The position numbers were made by a program, and so were the translations under genes. Positions 43,101-50,844 of a stretch of 64,000 nt of DNA are shown in pieces (positions within the stretch are counted from its first letter, which is position 1; every line of letters begins with the position of its first letter). The stretch covers positions 4,464,001 through 4,528,000 of the forward strand of contig NZ_CP049257.1 of assembly GCF_011046535.1 (NCBI RefSeq). Reading direction: 5' to 3'. The stretch is from Nocardioides anomalus (GTDB taxonomy: Bacteria; Actinomycetota; Actinomycetes; Propionibacteriales; Nocardioidaceae). The notes beneath the pieces were generated by a model that searched no databases, was not told where the DNA came from, and saw only the letters and a list, made by a program, of their open reading frames with translations.

Positions 43101-43955
43101 CGCATCGACGAAGGCCCGGTAGGCCGTCGAGGTGCCCTTGCTCGTGTCGATCACGTCGGCCTCGACGACCGGACGCACGGTGCCGTCGTTGCGTGCGAAG
43201 GCCCGGATCCGAGCGAGCTGCGGCTGGTCGAAACCGGGCACGCTCAGGCGGGTCCAGCCGCCACTGACGGTCGAGGTGATCGCGGAGAGCGCGGCGCCGA
43301 CGACGGGACGCTGGACGTTCGCCGCCGCCTTGAGCCAGCCCTGCAGCGGCGTGAGCGTCGGCTGGGCGAGCGGTGCGTCCTGGGCCTTGACCAGGGACGA
43401 CGACACGTAGGCCACCGAGCCGTCGGCGGCCACGCCGACGGTGACCATCCCGCGGGTCGCGGAGGCCAGTCCACCGAACCGCTGGCGGTAGAGCACCGCG
43501 CGTGCGGGGCTGTCCGCGAACGGCTGCTCGCTCACCAGCTCGAGGTCGTCCACCTGCGCGCCGGTGAGGCCGAGGAGGTCACGGTGCGCGCCGATCCAGG
43601 CCTTCGCGGTGCTGGCCGGCGCCTGGCCGTCGGCCGGAGCCAGCACGCCGTCCGCAGCGAAGATCGAGGCCGGCGTGCCGGCGTCGTTCCAGGTCACCGA
43701 GACGTCCCGGCCGAGGGCCCGGGCCGCGGCCTCCTGCACCAGCGACGGCGCGACCGCGGGGCCGACGCCGGCGATGTCGGCGAGCCCGGTGACCGGGTCC
43801 GCGAGCGTGACGTGCGTCGGGGTGGTGGTGCCCGGTCCGGCCTGGGCGGGTGCGGTCGCCCCGGCCGGTGGCTGCGCGGCCAGCACACCGAGGGTGAGCG
43901 CGGCGAGGGTGACGGCGAAGGCGGCGGTGCGAGCGCGGCGACGCGGCGGGGTCAT
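40128..43955 (-). CDS. Secreted M36-family (fungalysin-type) metallopeptidase
   Basis: 1275 residues from ATG 43955, which starts a clear signal peptide (ARTAAFAVTLAALTLGVLAA); a GTG 21 bases upstream is possible. An FTP/propeptide region covers about 60-330. The catalytic domain has the zinc motif H646-E-Y-T-H650 (YGHEYTHAISNRM) and the third ligand in GESWSD at about E674. After the catalytic domain (to about 870), 400 residues of beta-rich C-terminal modules end in a lysine/arginine-rich Ig-like domain (SKSRRIVLTVVKRAR). Likely digests extracellular protein. Single gene; a 12-bp palindrome ACCCGATCGGGT lies 20 bases before the start. Confidence 0.92.
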   Translation of the reverse strand: MTPPRRRARTAAFAVTLAALTLGVLAAQPPAGATAPAQAGPGTTTPTHVTLADPVTGLADIAGVGPAVAPSLVQEAAARALGRDVSVTWNDAGTPASIFAADGVLAPADGQAPASTAKAWIGAHRDLLGLTGAQVDDLELVSEQPFADSPARAVLYRQRFGGLASATRGMVTVGVAADGSVAYVSSSLVKAQDAPLAQPTLTPLQGWLKAAANVQRPVVGAALSAITSTVSGGWTRLSVPGFDQPQLARIRAFARNDGTVRPVVEADVIDTSKGTSTAYRAFVDAVDGSVLMRHDAVENSNNAFPFQGSYTTTDCGQPHAFTLSDTKTKTLTAVVVPALVGADDIIVKLSGPNGLSQSFDLLTSPEVATYTAPGGGTLPAGDYALQVCPFDATTIGGPYTALVTTSDLGAGSPAQPAWRAFAANPDLASVTSTTGAPGNAVVECWYAGTPGCSAGEAHENVAATGPWDQVGGVPTFTTIGNNANTHEAWASPLSPGGLFQAPYEPDRQYTEAFTDAWNNSRCNPANLVPGGNDINAVVTNLFTGHNRIHDFAYYLGFTEKNYNLQLDNGGRGGVGGDQEIGNAQAGAATTQVFDQTGVATGRNNANQIALQDGVPGITNQYLFQPVAGAFYAPCADGAMDTGIYGHEYTHAISNRMVGGPDDGLTSEQGGAMGESWSDLDAAEYQFENDYPTGTNPWSLGSYTTGNLQRGIRDYAINENPLNYSDYGFDTTGPEVHADGEIWNGVQWEVRQALVDRWNATYPYGDKALQQQCAEATATQTPLPASQCPGNRRWLQLVYDAWLLQPGATDMLQARNAMLAADQMRFGGANQAALSSAFARRGMGADASTPTPDSDEPVPSFRSAHGNNSEVTFATSSPGKVYVGDFEARATPVADTDPATPLGAKAAFTPGTYTITFVSPKNGFRRIRMVVPDSGVALTQPIDDAAANVASSANGAAVIDTATTAGSLNAASLIDGTEASNWAGKTATNVDQSHPAVAVRLAGGLQSVSAAKVSALLRPAATSDTDPDSGSRFTALRQFALQACTEKCGDPASYTTFYTSPADAFPGDVPRPVAPDQTMRTFRFAPVLASAVRLVALENQCTGTVKYAGEQDADPTSATDCATASDRGTIVHAAELQVFSGAIPDDPTGTFGTSAAGRAVKTHTRIRLPKVWQVRGGAPAKLKYQVVAKTTSGATKVGVAVIRIDGRKVEKVKVAVTAKRGKKVVGKSFRLPASLGLGTHRIQVTFKSRDKALFTSSKSRRIVLTVVKRARPGGGG

Positions 43956-44040
43956 GGACGAGACAACCGTCGACACCCGATCGGGTTACGCCGTGTGGAC
44001 GACATCACGGCCCGCGGGCCGGGTCCCGCTCGGTGCCGGG

Positions 44041-44460
44041 TCAGTGCCAGGAGTGGCCGCGGCGCGGCCGCCGGTGGCGCAGCACGACGAACCAGAAGAC
44101 CGCGAAGCCGAGCAGCACCAGCGGTAGGTGGGTGAGCACGGTCAGCGCGATCAGCACCGCGAGGACCACGACGAGCGGGGTGGGGACCCCGCCGCGCCGC
44201 ACCGGCACGGGGCCGGAGCGCCAGTAGCGCCCGTCGCGCACGGACCGGGGCGTCGGGGCCGGCGCCGCGACCCCGGCGTACGCCGACGGCAGGTCGCGGA
44301 AGATCGGCGCGACCTCGCCGCGAGTACGCGCCGCCCACACCTGCTCGAGGCGCTCGGCGTGCTCGTCGACGCTCAGCCGGCCCTGGGCGAAGTGTTCGCC
44401 CAGGTCGGCCGCCGCGGCCTCGCGCTCGCCGTCGCTGAGGCGGATGCTCGCGTCGCTCAC
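44041..44460 (-). CDS. DUF1707 membrane protein
   Basis: 139 residues from GTG 44460. The N-terminal DUF1707 (about 5-60) reads IRLSDGEREAAAADLGEHFA and GRLSVDEHAERLEQVWAART, a SHOCT-like bihelical domain. Two transmembrane helices follow (about 98-118 and 119-134). It overlaps the PadR gene as GTGA, so it is the second gene of that operon. DUF1707 proteins sit under PadR control in many Actinobacteria; the function is unknown. Confidence 0.87.
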   Translation of the reverse strand: MSDASIRLSDGEREAAAADLGEHFAQGRLSVDEHAERLEQVWAARTRGEVAPIFRDLPSAYAGVAAPAPTPRSVRDGRYWRSGPVPVRRGGVPTPLVVVLAVLIALTVLTHLPLVLLGFAVFWFVVLRHRRPRRGHSWH

Positions 44461-45164
44461 GACTCGGCGTCCTCGTCGGCACCGGTGTCCTCGAGGCCCT
44501 CGTAGCCGTCGGCGAGGATGCCGTAGAGCTTGCGACGCGTCTCGACGAGGACGTCGACCGCCGCGCGCTGCTGGGCCTCGGAGCCGGACGTGGCGATCTG
44601 CCACACCGCGCCCATGACCCGGCCGATCTCGGGCTTGACGCCCGCGAACGTGCTCTCCTGCTCCTCGGCCTCGCGCTCGAACGGGCGCCAGACGCCGGCG
44701 AGCTCGTCGGCGTGGTCCGCGACGTACTGCTGGCCCTCGGAGGTGAGGCTCAGCGTGCGCCGACCGCGCTCGTCGTCGCTCGCGACCAGGCCCTCGTCCT
44801 GGAGCTGCTGGATGGTCGGGTACACCGAGCCCGGGCTGGGGCGCCACGCGCCCTGGCTGCGCTCGGAGATCTGCTGGATGACCTGGTAGCCGTTGACCTG
44901 CTCGCCCTCGCCCGCCGCCGCGGAGGCGCGGAGCACGTCGAGGATGGCGGAGCGGACGTCGCCGCGGCGGGCGCGCGGACCGCGCCGCTGGTCGGCCGGC
45001 TGGCCGAGGCCGAACAGCCCCGCCACCCACGGCGGCGGACCCTGGCGGCCGGGGCCGTCCCAGCCGCCGAGGTCACCCCACGGACCGCGTCCGCGGCCGC
45101 GGCGCTGGCGCCGTCCGAGCTCGTCGGGCCGAGCCCACTGTCGGTTGAATCCTGGGTGTCCCAT
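44457..45164 (-). CDS. PadR-family transcriptional regulator
   Basis: 235 residues. A glycine/arginine/proline-rich N-terminal tail (1-68) precedes the winged helix-turn-helix (about 68-145), with NGYQVIQQISERSQGAWRPS and GSVYPTIQQLQDEGLV, the PadR signature. A long helical dimerisation domain of the Vir-like type follows to the end. The start ATG has AGGAAGGGG upstream. It heads an operon with DUF1707, and a palindromic region 26-51 bases upstream of its start suggests autorepression. Confidence 0.9.
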   Translation of the reverse strand: MGHPGFNRQWARPDELGRRQRRGRGRGPWGDLGGWDGPGRQGPPPWVAGLFGLGQPADQRRGPRARRGDVRSAILDVLRASAAAGEGEQVNGYQVIQQISERSQGAWRPSPGSVYPTIQQLQDEGLVASDDERGRRTLSLTSEGQQYVADHADELAGVWRPFEREAEEQESTFAGVKPEIGRVMGAVWQIATSGSEAQQRAAVDVLVETRRKLYGILADGYEGLEDTGADEDAES

Positions 45165-45189
45165 GGTGGACCCCTTCCTGATGTCTGTG

Positions 45190-45215
45190 TATCGCGACTA
45201 GTTCACGATATATCG
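45190..45215 (-). promoter_or_regulatory. Operator-like palindromes upstream of padR
   Basis: The perfect decamer CGATATATCG (45206-45215) and the inverted pair TATCG (45190-45194) / CGATA (45206-45210) lie in an unusually AT-rich stretch before the padR start. The symmetric ATAT core resembles known PadR sites. Confidence 0.5.
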
Positions 45216-45257
45216 GAACTGTACGCCGACAGAGACACCGACACGAGGTGCGGTCGT

Positions 45258-47189
45258 TCAGCGGGCCAGCCAGGCGGCGTAGGCGTCGAAGGTGTAGGGC
45301 CGGCCGAGGAAGTCGGCGACCAGGTCGGCGGCGTCCTTGGTGCCGCCGGCGGCCAGCACGCGGTCGCGGTAGCGGCCGGCGACGTCGGGTGCGAAGAGGT
45401 CGCCCTCGTCGAAGGCGGAGAACAGGTCCTTGGCGATGACCAGGGACCACATGTAGGTGTAGTACGCCGACGAATAGCCGCCCAGGTGGCCGAAGTTGGC
45501 GAAGAAGTGGGTGTCGTCGATGTAGCGGTAGGGCGAGTACTGCTCCTGCAGCTCCGCCTGCCGCGCGGTCCGGTCGGCCGGGCGCTCGGTGTGGAAGCAG
45601 TAGGACACCGCCGCGTAGAACATCTGCTGGCGCGCCTGCAGCCCCTTGCCGAAGTCATCGGCCGCCCGCATCCGCGCGACGAGGTCGGCCGGGATCGGCT
45701 CGCCGGCGCTGTCGGTGGCGAAGGTCTGGAGGACGTCGGCGTCCCACGCCCACTCCTCGAGCATCTGGCTCGGCGCCTCCACGAAGTCCCACTCGGTCGC
45801 GACCCCGGAGAAGCGGGTCCAGCCGACGTGGCCGCCGAGGACGTGGTGCACCAGGTGCCCGAACTCGTGGAACAACGTGACCACGTGGTCGTGCTCCATC
45901 AGTCCGCGGCTGAAGTTGCAGACCAGCGCGCCCTCGGGCAACTGCCGGCCGGCCACGCCGTCGGTGATCGTGAACTGCGCGGCGTGCTTGTACTTGCCCT
46001 CGCGCGGGAAGAGGTCGAGGTAGATCCGGCCCAGGCTGTCGCCGTCGGTCCCGCCCTGGGTCGAGTACACGTCGTACGCCGCGACGTCCTCGTGCCACAC
46101 CTGCGCGTCCGCGGCCGGCTCGTAGCGCAGCCCGAACAGCCGGCCGGTCACGTCGAGCAGCCCCTGGCGCACCTTGTCGAAGGCGAAGTAGGTGCGCACC
46201 TCCTGGGAGTCCACGTCGTGCTGCTCCTTGCGGACCAGCTCCTGGTAGTACCCGGCGTCGGCCGGGTCGACGTCGACCGCGTCGGGCACGTCCTGGCGCA
46301 GCCGCTCGAGCACCACGGCCAGGTCGCGCTCCATCGGCTCCTGGGCGACGCGCGCGATCTTGTCGATGAACTCCGGGATGGCCGGGCCCTTCTGGATCAT
46401 CTTGACCGCGGCGTCGTACGACGCCCAGTCGGTGTAGCCGACCAGCGTGGCGTACTCGTGGCGCAGGTCGAACAGCTCGGCCAGCAGCGCGTCGTTCTGC
46501 GGCCAGCCGCGGTCGAGGAAGGCGATGGTGATCTCGCGGCGCACGTCGCGGTCGCGCACGAACATCCGCGCCGGCACCGCGTCGGGGTAGTCGGTGGTCA
46601 CGGTGACCAGGCCCTCGGCGTCGGCCGGGTGCGCCTCCAGCCAGTCCTCGGGCATCCCCGCGAGCTGCTCGGGCGTGGCCCGCACCGTCCGGACGTCGTC
46701 GCGGATGGTGCGGCTGAACTCCTGGTCGATCGTGGTGATGCGCTCGCTGACCTCGGCCAGCCGCTTCCGGGTCGCCTCGTCCTGGTCGACCCCGCCGCGC
46801 CGGAAGTCCTCGAGCGTCTTGGCCAGCAGCCGCGCCGCCACCGGGTCGAGCCCGCCCGCGTCGAGGGCCGCGAACACGTCGTACAGCGCCCGGTCCTGCC
46901 GCAGCTCGGTGGTGAGCTTGTCCACCGCGATCTCGGCCTCCTCTGCCGCCGTGCGGACCCCGACCTGCGGGTGCACGTTGGAGAACAGCCCGGCCACCGC
47001 CGCCACGTCGCTGATGCGCAGCGTCACCTCGTCCCAGCGCCGCAGCACCTCCTCGGCCTCGGCCGGCGGCTCCGCCCGCAGCCGGTCCACCAGCTCGCGC
47101 GCCTGCGCGAGCCCCGACGCGCTCCGGTCCCGGATCCAGTCGAGGGCCTGGTCGGCGTCGGGCAGCTGGAGCGGGGCGGGCGGCGTCAT
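45258..47189 (-). CDS. M3-family zinc oligopeptidase
   Basis: 643 residues. The zinc site is H441-E-F-G-H445 (LFHEFGHLVHHVLGG), with the third ligand in FVEAPSQMLEEWAWD about 27 residues on, the arrangement of thimet oligopeptidase, Dcp and OpdA. The N-terminal helical region (1-200) and the C-terminal FANFGHLGGYSSAYYTYMWS substrate-channel block are complete. Cytosolic; trims short peptides to 17 residues or fewer. Its ATG is preceded by a leaderless-type -10. Confidence 0.93.
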   Translation of the reverse strand: MTPPAPLQLPDADQALDWIRDRSASGLAQARELVDRLRAEPPAEAEEVLRRWDEVTLRISDVAAVAGLFSNVHPQVGVRTAAEEAEIAVDKLTTELRQDRALYDVFAALDAGGLDPVAARLLAKTLEDFRRGGVDQDEATRKRLAEVSERITTIDQEFSRTIRDDVRTVRATPEQLAGMPEDWLEAHPADAEGLVTVTTDYPDAVPARMFVRDRDVRREITIAFLDRGWPQNDALLAELFDLRHEYATLVGYTDWASYDAAVKMIQKGPAIPEFIDKIARVAQEPMERDLAVVLERLRQDVPDAVDVDPADAGYYQELVRKEQHDVDSQEVRTYFAFDKVRQGLLDVTGRLFGLRYEPAADAQVWHEDVAAYDVYSTQGGTDGDSLGRIYLDLFPREGKYKHAAQFTITDGVAGRQLPEGALVCNFSRGLMEHDHVVTLFHEFGHLVHHVLGGHVGWTRFSGVATEWDFVEAPSQMLEEWAWDADVLQTFATDSAGEPIPADLVARMRAADDFGKGLQARQQMFYAAVSYCFHTERPADRTARQAELQEQYSPYRYIDDTHFFANFGHLGGYSSAYYTYMWSLVIAKDLFSAFDEGDLFAPDVAGRYRDRVLAAGGTKDAADLVADFLGRPYTFDAYAAWLAR

Positions 47190-47195
47190 GGATCG

Positions 47196-47201
47196 ACCCT
47201 A
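47196..47201 (-). promoter_or_regulatory. -10 element, leaderless M3 peptidase promoter
   Basis: On the minus strand TAGGGT is followed by six bases (CGATCC) and the ATG at 47189. No Shine-Dalgarno sequence is present. Confidence 0.5.
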
Positions 47202-47206
47202 GGACG

Positions 47207-48442
47207 TCAGGCCAGCTGACCCCGGCGTCGCAGCAGGTAGGCGCGCTCGGCCTCGTTGTCGGTGAGCGCCAGCGCCGCGTCGTACGCCGCGCGAGCCTCC
47301 TCGGAGCGTCCGAGCCGGCGCAGCAGGTCGGCGCGGGCGGCGTGGAAGGGGTGGTAGCCGGACAGGTCGAGCCGGTCGACCTGGGCGAGGCCGACGGCGG
47401 GGCCGTCGAGCTCGGCGACGGCGACGGCCCGGTTGAGGGCGACGATCGGCGAGGGGGAGAGCGCGTAGAGCTGGTCGTAGAGCGCAGCGATCTGCGACCA
47501 GTCGGTGTCGGCGGCGGTGGGGGCGTCGGTGTGCACGGCGTTGACCGCGGCCAGCAGCTGGTAGGGGCCGGGCCGGCCGAGGGCCAGGCACTCGCGGACC
47601 AGCGCGTGGCCCTCCTCGACCAGCGCGCGGTCCCAGCCGCCGCGATCCTGCTCCTGGAGCACGACCAGCGAGCCGTCGGCGTCGAGCCGCGCGGCCCGGC
47701 GCGCCTCGGTGAGGAGCATGAGGGCGAGCAGCCCGGTGACCTCCGGTACGCCGGGCAGCAGGGTCCGCAGGATCCGCGTCAGCCGGATGGCCTCGCCGGT
47801 GAGCTCGTCGCGGATCGGCGAGGCCTCGGCGGAGGAGGACAGGTAGCCCTCGTTGAAGACCAGGTAGAGCACCGCGAGCACGGCGTCGACGCGAGCGGCG
47901 AGGTCCTCGGGCGCGGGCACGCGGTAGGGGATGCCGGAGACGCTGATCTTCTTCTTGGCCCGGGTGATGCGCTGGGCCATGGTGGTCTCGGGGACCAGGA
48001 ACGCCTGCGCGATCTCGGCCACCGTCAGGCCGCCGAGCAGGCGCAGGGTCAGGGCGACGCGGGCCTCCGGCGCGAGGGCCGGGTGGCAGCAGGTGAAGAT
48101 CAGCCGCAGCCGGTCGTCCTCCACGACGCCGGTCGGCTCGTGGGGTGTGTCGTCGTGCAGCATGAAGGCCGCCTCGTGTTTCGCGTCGCGGTGGGACTCG
48201 CGGCGGAGCCTGTCGATCGCGCGGTTGCCCGCGGTGGTGGTGAGCCAGCCGCCGGGGTTCGGGGGGACCCCGTCGACCGCCCACTTCTCCACCGCCGCCA
48301 GCAGCGCCTCCCCGGCCGCGTCCTCGGCGATGTCGATGCTGCCGAAGCGGCGGACCAGGGAGGCGACGATGCGCCCGTACTCCTCGCGGTAGATCCGCTC
48401 GACCGCGGTCCGCGAGGCCTCCTGCGGGTCCGGCGCCGTCAC
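47207..48442 (-). CDS. ECF42-type sigma factor with C-terminal TPR-like extension
   Basis: 411 residues. Sigma region 2 at about 10-85 (ERIYREEYGRIVASLVRRFG and GGWLTTTAGNRAIDRLRRES) and region 4 at about 115-170 (RLLGGLTVAEIAQAFLVPET) are followed by a 230-residue helical extension (DUF6596-like), with GYHPFHAARADLLRRLGRSE resembling a TPR. This long extension defines ECF42, which has no anti-sigma factor and is linked to a DGPF/YciI protein. The YciI gene is directly upstream with a GTGA overlap. Confidence 0.9.
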   Translation of the reverse strand: MTAPDPQEASRTAVERIYREEYGRIVASLVRRFGSIDIAEDAAGEALLAAVEKWAVDGVPPNPGGWLTTTAGNRAIDRLRRESHRDAKHEAAFMLHDDTPHEPTGVVEDDRLRLIFTCCHPALAPEARVALTLRLLGGLTVAEIAQAFLVPETTMAQRITRAKKKISVSGIPYRVPAPEDLAARVDAVLAVLYLVFNEGYLSSSAEASPIRDELTGEAIRLTRILRTLLPGVPEVTGLLALMLLTEARRAARLDADGSLVVLQEQDRGGWDRALVEEGHALVRECLALGRPGPYQLLAAVNAVHTDAPTAADTDWSQIAALYDQLYALSPSPIVALNRAVAVAELDGPAVGLAQVDRLDLSGYHPFHAARADLLRRLGRSEEARAAYDAALALTDNEAERAYLLRRRGQLA

Positions 48443-48792
48443 GCAGGCTCGTCCTGGAAGGGCCGGACCTCGACCTTGCCCTGGCACGCGGCCGAGGCCT
48501 CGGTGGCCCACTGGAGCGCCGCAGCGTCGTCGGACAGCTCGAAGACCCAGAAGCCGCCGATCCACTCCTTGGTCTCCAGGTAGGGACCGTCGGTGACCAC
48601 CGGCTCGCTCGCCGCGGCGTCGACCACCCGGGCCTCGTCGCCCGGCTTGAGGCCACCCGCGAACACCCAGACGCCCGCCTCCTGGGCCTTGCGGTTGAAG
48701 GCGTCGACGGCCTCGAACGCCGGCATCATCTCCTCGATCGGGCGGGCGTAGTCCTCGGCGCTGCTGTGCACACTGAGCAGGTACTGCGTCAT
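48439..48792 (-). CDS. YciI/DGPF-domain protein, ECF42 partner
   Basis: 117 residues. YLLSVHSSAEDYARPIEEMM at the start and the family motif VTDGPYLETKEWIGGFWVFE near 65-85 (here DGPY where the name motif is DGPF) mark the YCII superfamily, small ferredoxin-fold proteins. Genes of this family accompany ECF42 sigma factors across Actinobacteria and Proteobacteria, apparently as both partner and target. Translationally coupled to the sigma gene. Confidence 0.9.
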   Translation of the reverse strand: MTQYLLSVHSSAEDYARPIEEMMPAFEAVDAFNRKAQEAGVWVFAGGLKPGDEARVVDAAASEPVVTDGPYLETKEWIGGFWVFELSDDAAALQWATEASAACQGKVEVRPFQDEPA

Positions 48793-48876
48793 GTCGGTCT
48801 CCTCGGTAGGGGCTGTCTCATCCTCTCCACGAAGAGCCGCCCCCCGCTACGACAGGTCGCCGCGGGGAATCTGGGC

Positions 48877-48882
48877 TAGGTT
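48877..48882 (+). promoter_or_regulatory. -10 element, leaderless promoter of the DinB-like gene
   Basis: TAGGTT ends 7 bases before the ATG at 48890, again without a ribosome binding site. Confidence 0.45.
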
Positions 48883-48889
48883 CGCGAAC

Positions 48890-49471
48890 ATGACGGACTG
48901 GGCCCAGCTCTACCGCGCGCACGTGCGCGCCCTGGGCGACCTCGCCGCCGCCCTCACCCCCGACCAGGTCGGTGCGCCGGTCCCGGCGTCACCGGCGTGG
49001 ACCGTGCACGAGGTCTACGCCCACCTGGCCGGCGTGGCCAGCGACATGGTGACCGGCCGGACCGACGGCGCGCCCAGCCCGGAGTGGACCTCGCGCCACG
49101 TCGGCGAGCGCGTGGTGCTGCCGCTGGCCGACCTGGTCACCGAGCTCGAGTCCCACCAGGACGCGGTCACGGCGACGCTGGTCGACTCCCCCGGACCGGT
49201 CTTCGACATCGCCACCCACCACGCCGACCTGCACGAGGCACTCGGGCTGCACCCGATGCCGGAGGAGCTGTGGCGGCCGGTGGCCGACGCGGTGCGCGAG
49301 CGCGCGGGCGCCCTCGCCGACACGGTCTCGCCGTACGAGCTGTTCCGCGCGGTGTTCTCCCGCCGCTCGCGCAGCCAGATGCAGGGCTGGGGCAGCGTGC
49401 TCAGCGCCGAGGAGCTCGACGCCGTGTGCATCTTCGGGCCCCGCGAGGACGACCAGCCGGTGCCGGCCTGA
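48890..49471 (+). CDS. Maleylpyruvate isomerase-type mycothiol-dependent protein
   Basis: 193 residues. DinB/MDMPI four-helix fold: the N-terminal helix WAQLYRAHVRALGDLAAALT, then AWTVHEVYAHLAGVASDMVT (first metal-His region near 38-57) and FDIATHHADLHEALGLHPMP (HHxDxH near 108-112), the usual trio of metal ligands. Expected to use mycothiol or a metal for isomerisation or S-transfer; the substrate is unknown. Start fixed by ATG 48890 with a leaderless promoter. It shares one base with the downstream gene (TGATG), so both are co-translated. Confidence 0.82.
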   Translation: MTDWAQLYRAHVRALGDLAAALTPDQVGAPVPASPAWTVHEVYAHLAGVASDMVTGRTDGAPSPEWTSRHVGERVVLPLADLVTELESHQDAVTATLVDSPGPVFDIATHHADLHEALGLHPMPEELWRPVADAVRERAGALADTVSPYELFRAVFSRRSRSQMQGWGSVLSAEELDAVCIFGPREDDQPVPA

Positions 49472-49827
49472 TGGCTCGCTACGCGGTCAACGACGCCGGC
49501 GTGGCGCGCTGCCTTGAGCTGATCGCGGCCAAGCAGTACGTCCTGGACTCCGACTGGGGCCAGGTCCAGCCCAGCGCGGAGGCGCAGAACCGCTACCTCG
49601 AGCGGCACTCCTGGACCGAGTACGCCGGCTGGCACCTCGGGCTGACCGAGGGCGCGAACGACGAGACCAAGGCGCGCTACGCCTTCGTGCACGGCGACCT
49701 GCGCCGGGTGCACCGCAGCGGGCTCATCGCCTGCGTCTACCGGGCCTCGGAGTGGCGCCACAAGGCGGTCGAGCTCGCCGCGCACGACCTGCTCCAGGAG
49801 CTGGACCGCACGGCCGGGATCGGCTGA
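49471..49827 (+). CDS. Conserved hypothetical protein, 118 residues
   Basis: Small cytosolic protein without signal or membrane segment. Conserved-looking blocks are KQYVLDSDWGQVQPSAEAQN, YLERHSWTEYAGWHLGLTEG and RYAFVHGDLRRVHRSGLIAC, rich in aromatic and charged residues. It resembles a widely distributed uncharacterised bacterial family, recalled from pattern only. The start overlaps the stop of the mycothiol-type gene (ATG inside TGATG), so it is the second gene of that operon and may act with it. Confidence 0.72.
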   Translation: MARYAVNDAGVARCLELIAAKQYVLDSDWGQVQPSAEAQNRYLERHSWTEYAGWHLGLTEGANDETKARYAFVHGDLRRVHRSGLIACVYRASEWRHKAVELAAHDLLQELDRTAGIG

Positions 49828-49857
49828 CCCCGGCCGCGCGGAAGTCCCAGCCGCAGA

Positions 49858-50709
49858 TCAGCTGCCGTACAGCGACGCCACGCCCTGCGCGTCGTACCCG
49901 CTGAAGGACAGGTCGTCCGAGCCGCCGTTGCACTGCGGGTAGTGCATGATCGACACCGAGTCGTACGGCGTCAGCGGGCGCCAGTTGTCGTCCTCGAAGC
50001 ACGTGCCGGCCTCGGGCCGGGTGTGCTCGTGCCGGAAGCCGAGGGCGTGGCCGAGCTCGTGGCCGAGGATGGCCGAGGGCGCCCACCCGGACGTGGTCAG
50101 CGAGTCGTCGACCAGGACGTTCCTCTCCGCGTCGGGGCTGCTGGGGAAGAACGCGCGGGCGATGTACTCGTCGGTCTCGATCGGCTCGACGGGGAACAGC
50201 ACCGCGTCGTTGTCGGTGGAGCAGCTCGCGTCCTGCGAGGGGTCGTAGACGAAGTCGATGGCCGACGAGGCGCCCTCCCACAGCGCGGCGCCACCGGCCA
50301 TCGCGTCCACGACCGTGGACTTGAGCGAGCCGAAGTCGTCGCTCACGCAGTAGGTCAGGTCGCCGACCTGGCTGGCGCTCCACACGTCGTCCGCCCCGCC
50401 GTTGGTGTTGACCACCAGCGAGGTGTCGCCGCCGTTGAGGTCGTCGGTGGCCATCATCTTCTCGTAGTACGCGCGGAGCTCGGCCAGCGTGCCGACCGGC
50501 TCGTCGCCGTTGACGACGTAGACGCCGGTCGGGTCCTGGTAGGTCGAGGCCTTGAACTCCGACCAGGTCGGCGGAGCAGGTCGGTCGGCCTCGGTGAACG
50601 TGCTGTCCTGAGCGCTGGCGCTGGCGGGGCCGACCGCCGGGCTGGCCAGGGCGGCGGCAGCGAGGGCGGCCGCGGCGACGACGGCCTGGCCGGTGCGGGT
50701 GAGCGACAT
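49858..50709 (-). CDS. Secreted metzincin-type zinc metalloprotease
   Basis: 283 residues from ATG 50709, with GGGAG seven bases upstream. The signal peptide covers about 1-38 (AAAALASPAVGPASASAQ). The extended zinc motif is H217-E-L-G-H221-A-L-G-F-R-H227-E, followed by the Met-turn SIM255HYP, the defining pair of the metzincin clan (astacin/matrixin/M57-like). Cysteines in LTYCVSDD, DASCSTDN, EAGTCFED and YPQCNG could form disulfides. It would be an extracellular endopeptidase. Single gene in a 135-base upstream gap where I see no further feature. Confidence 0.9.
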   Translation of the reverse strand: MSLTRTGQAVVAAAALAAAALASPAVGPASASAQDSTFTEADRPAPPTWSEFKASTYQDPTGVYVVNGDEPVGTLAELRAYYEKMMATDDLNGGDTSLVVNTNGGADDVWSASQVGDLTYCVSDDFGSLKSTVVDAMAGGAALWEGASSAIDFVYDPSQDASCSTDNDAVLFPVEPIETDEYIARAFFPSSPDAERNVLVDDSLTTSGWAPSAILGHELGHALGFRHEHTRPEAGTCFEDDNWRPLTPYDSVSIMHYPQCNGGSDDLSFSGYDAQGVASLYGS

Positions 50710-50844
50710 GCTGAACTCCCGAGATGGGTTCGACTCGACCGGGAACACGCCCGGTCGCGGTCCGTCGAACCCATCACGCCCCCGCGCGGCTGTGAACCCC
50801 TTCCGCCCCCGGAAGGTTCCGCCTCGTGACCCGCCGCCCGCGGC

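Noticed and set aside
40239..44135. A very long plus-strand open frame (over 1,200 codons) opposite the M36 peptidase
   Set aside because: Its composition is Arg/Gly/Val/His repeats without any motif, as expected for the antisense of a GC-rich gene, while the minus strand has a signal peptide and an intact HEYTH site. The same holds for the long antisense frames opposite glmS, mctP, the helicase and the molybdenum-enzyme genes.
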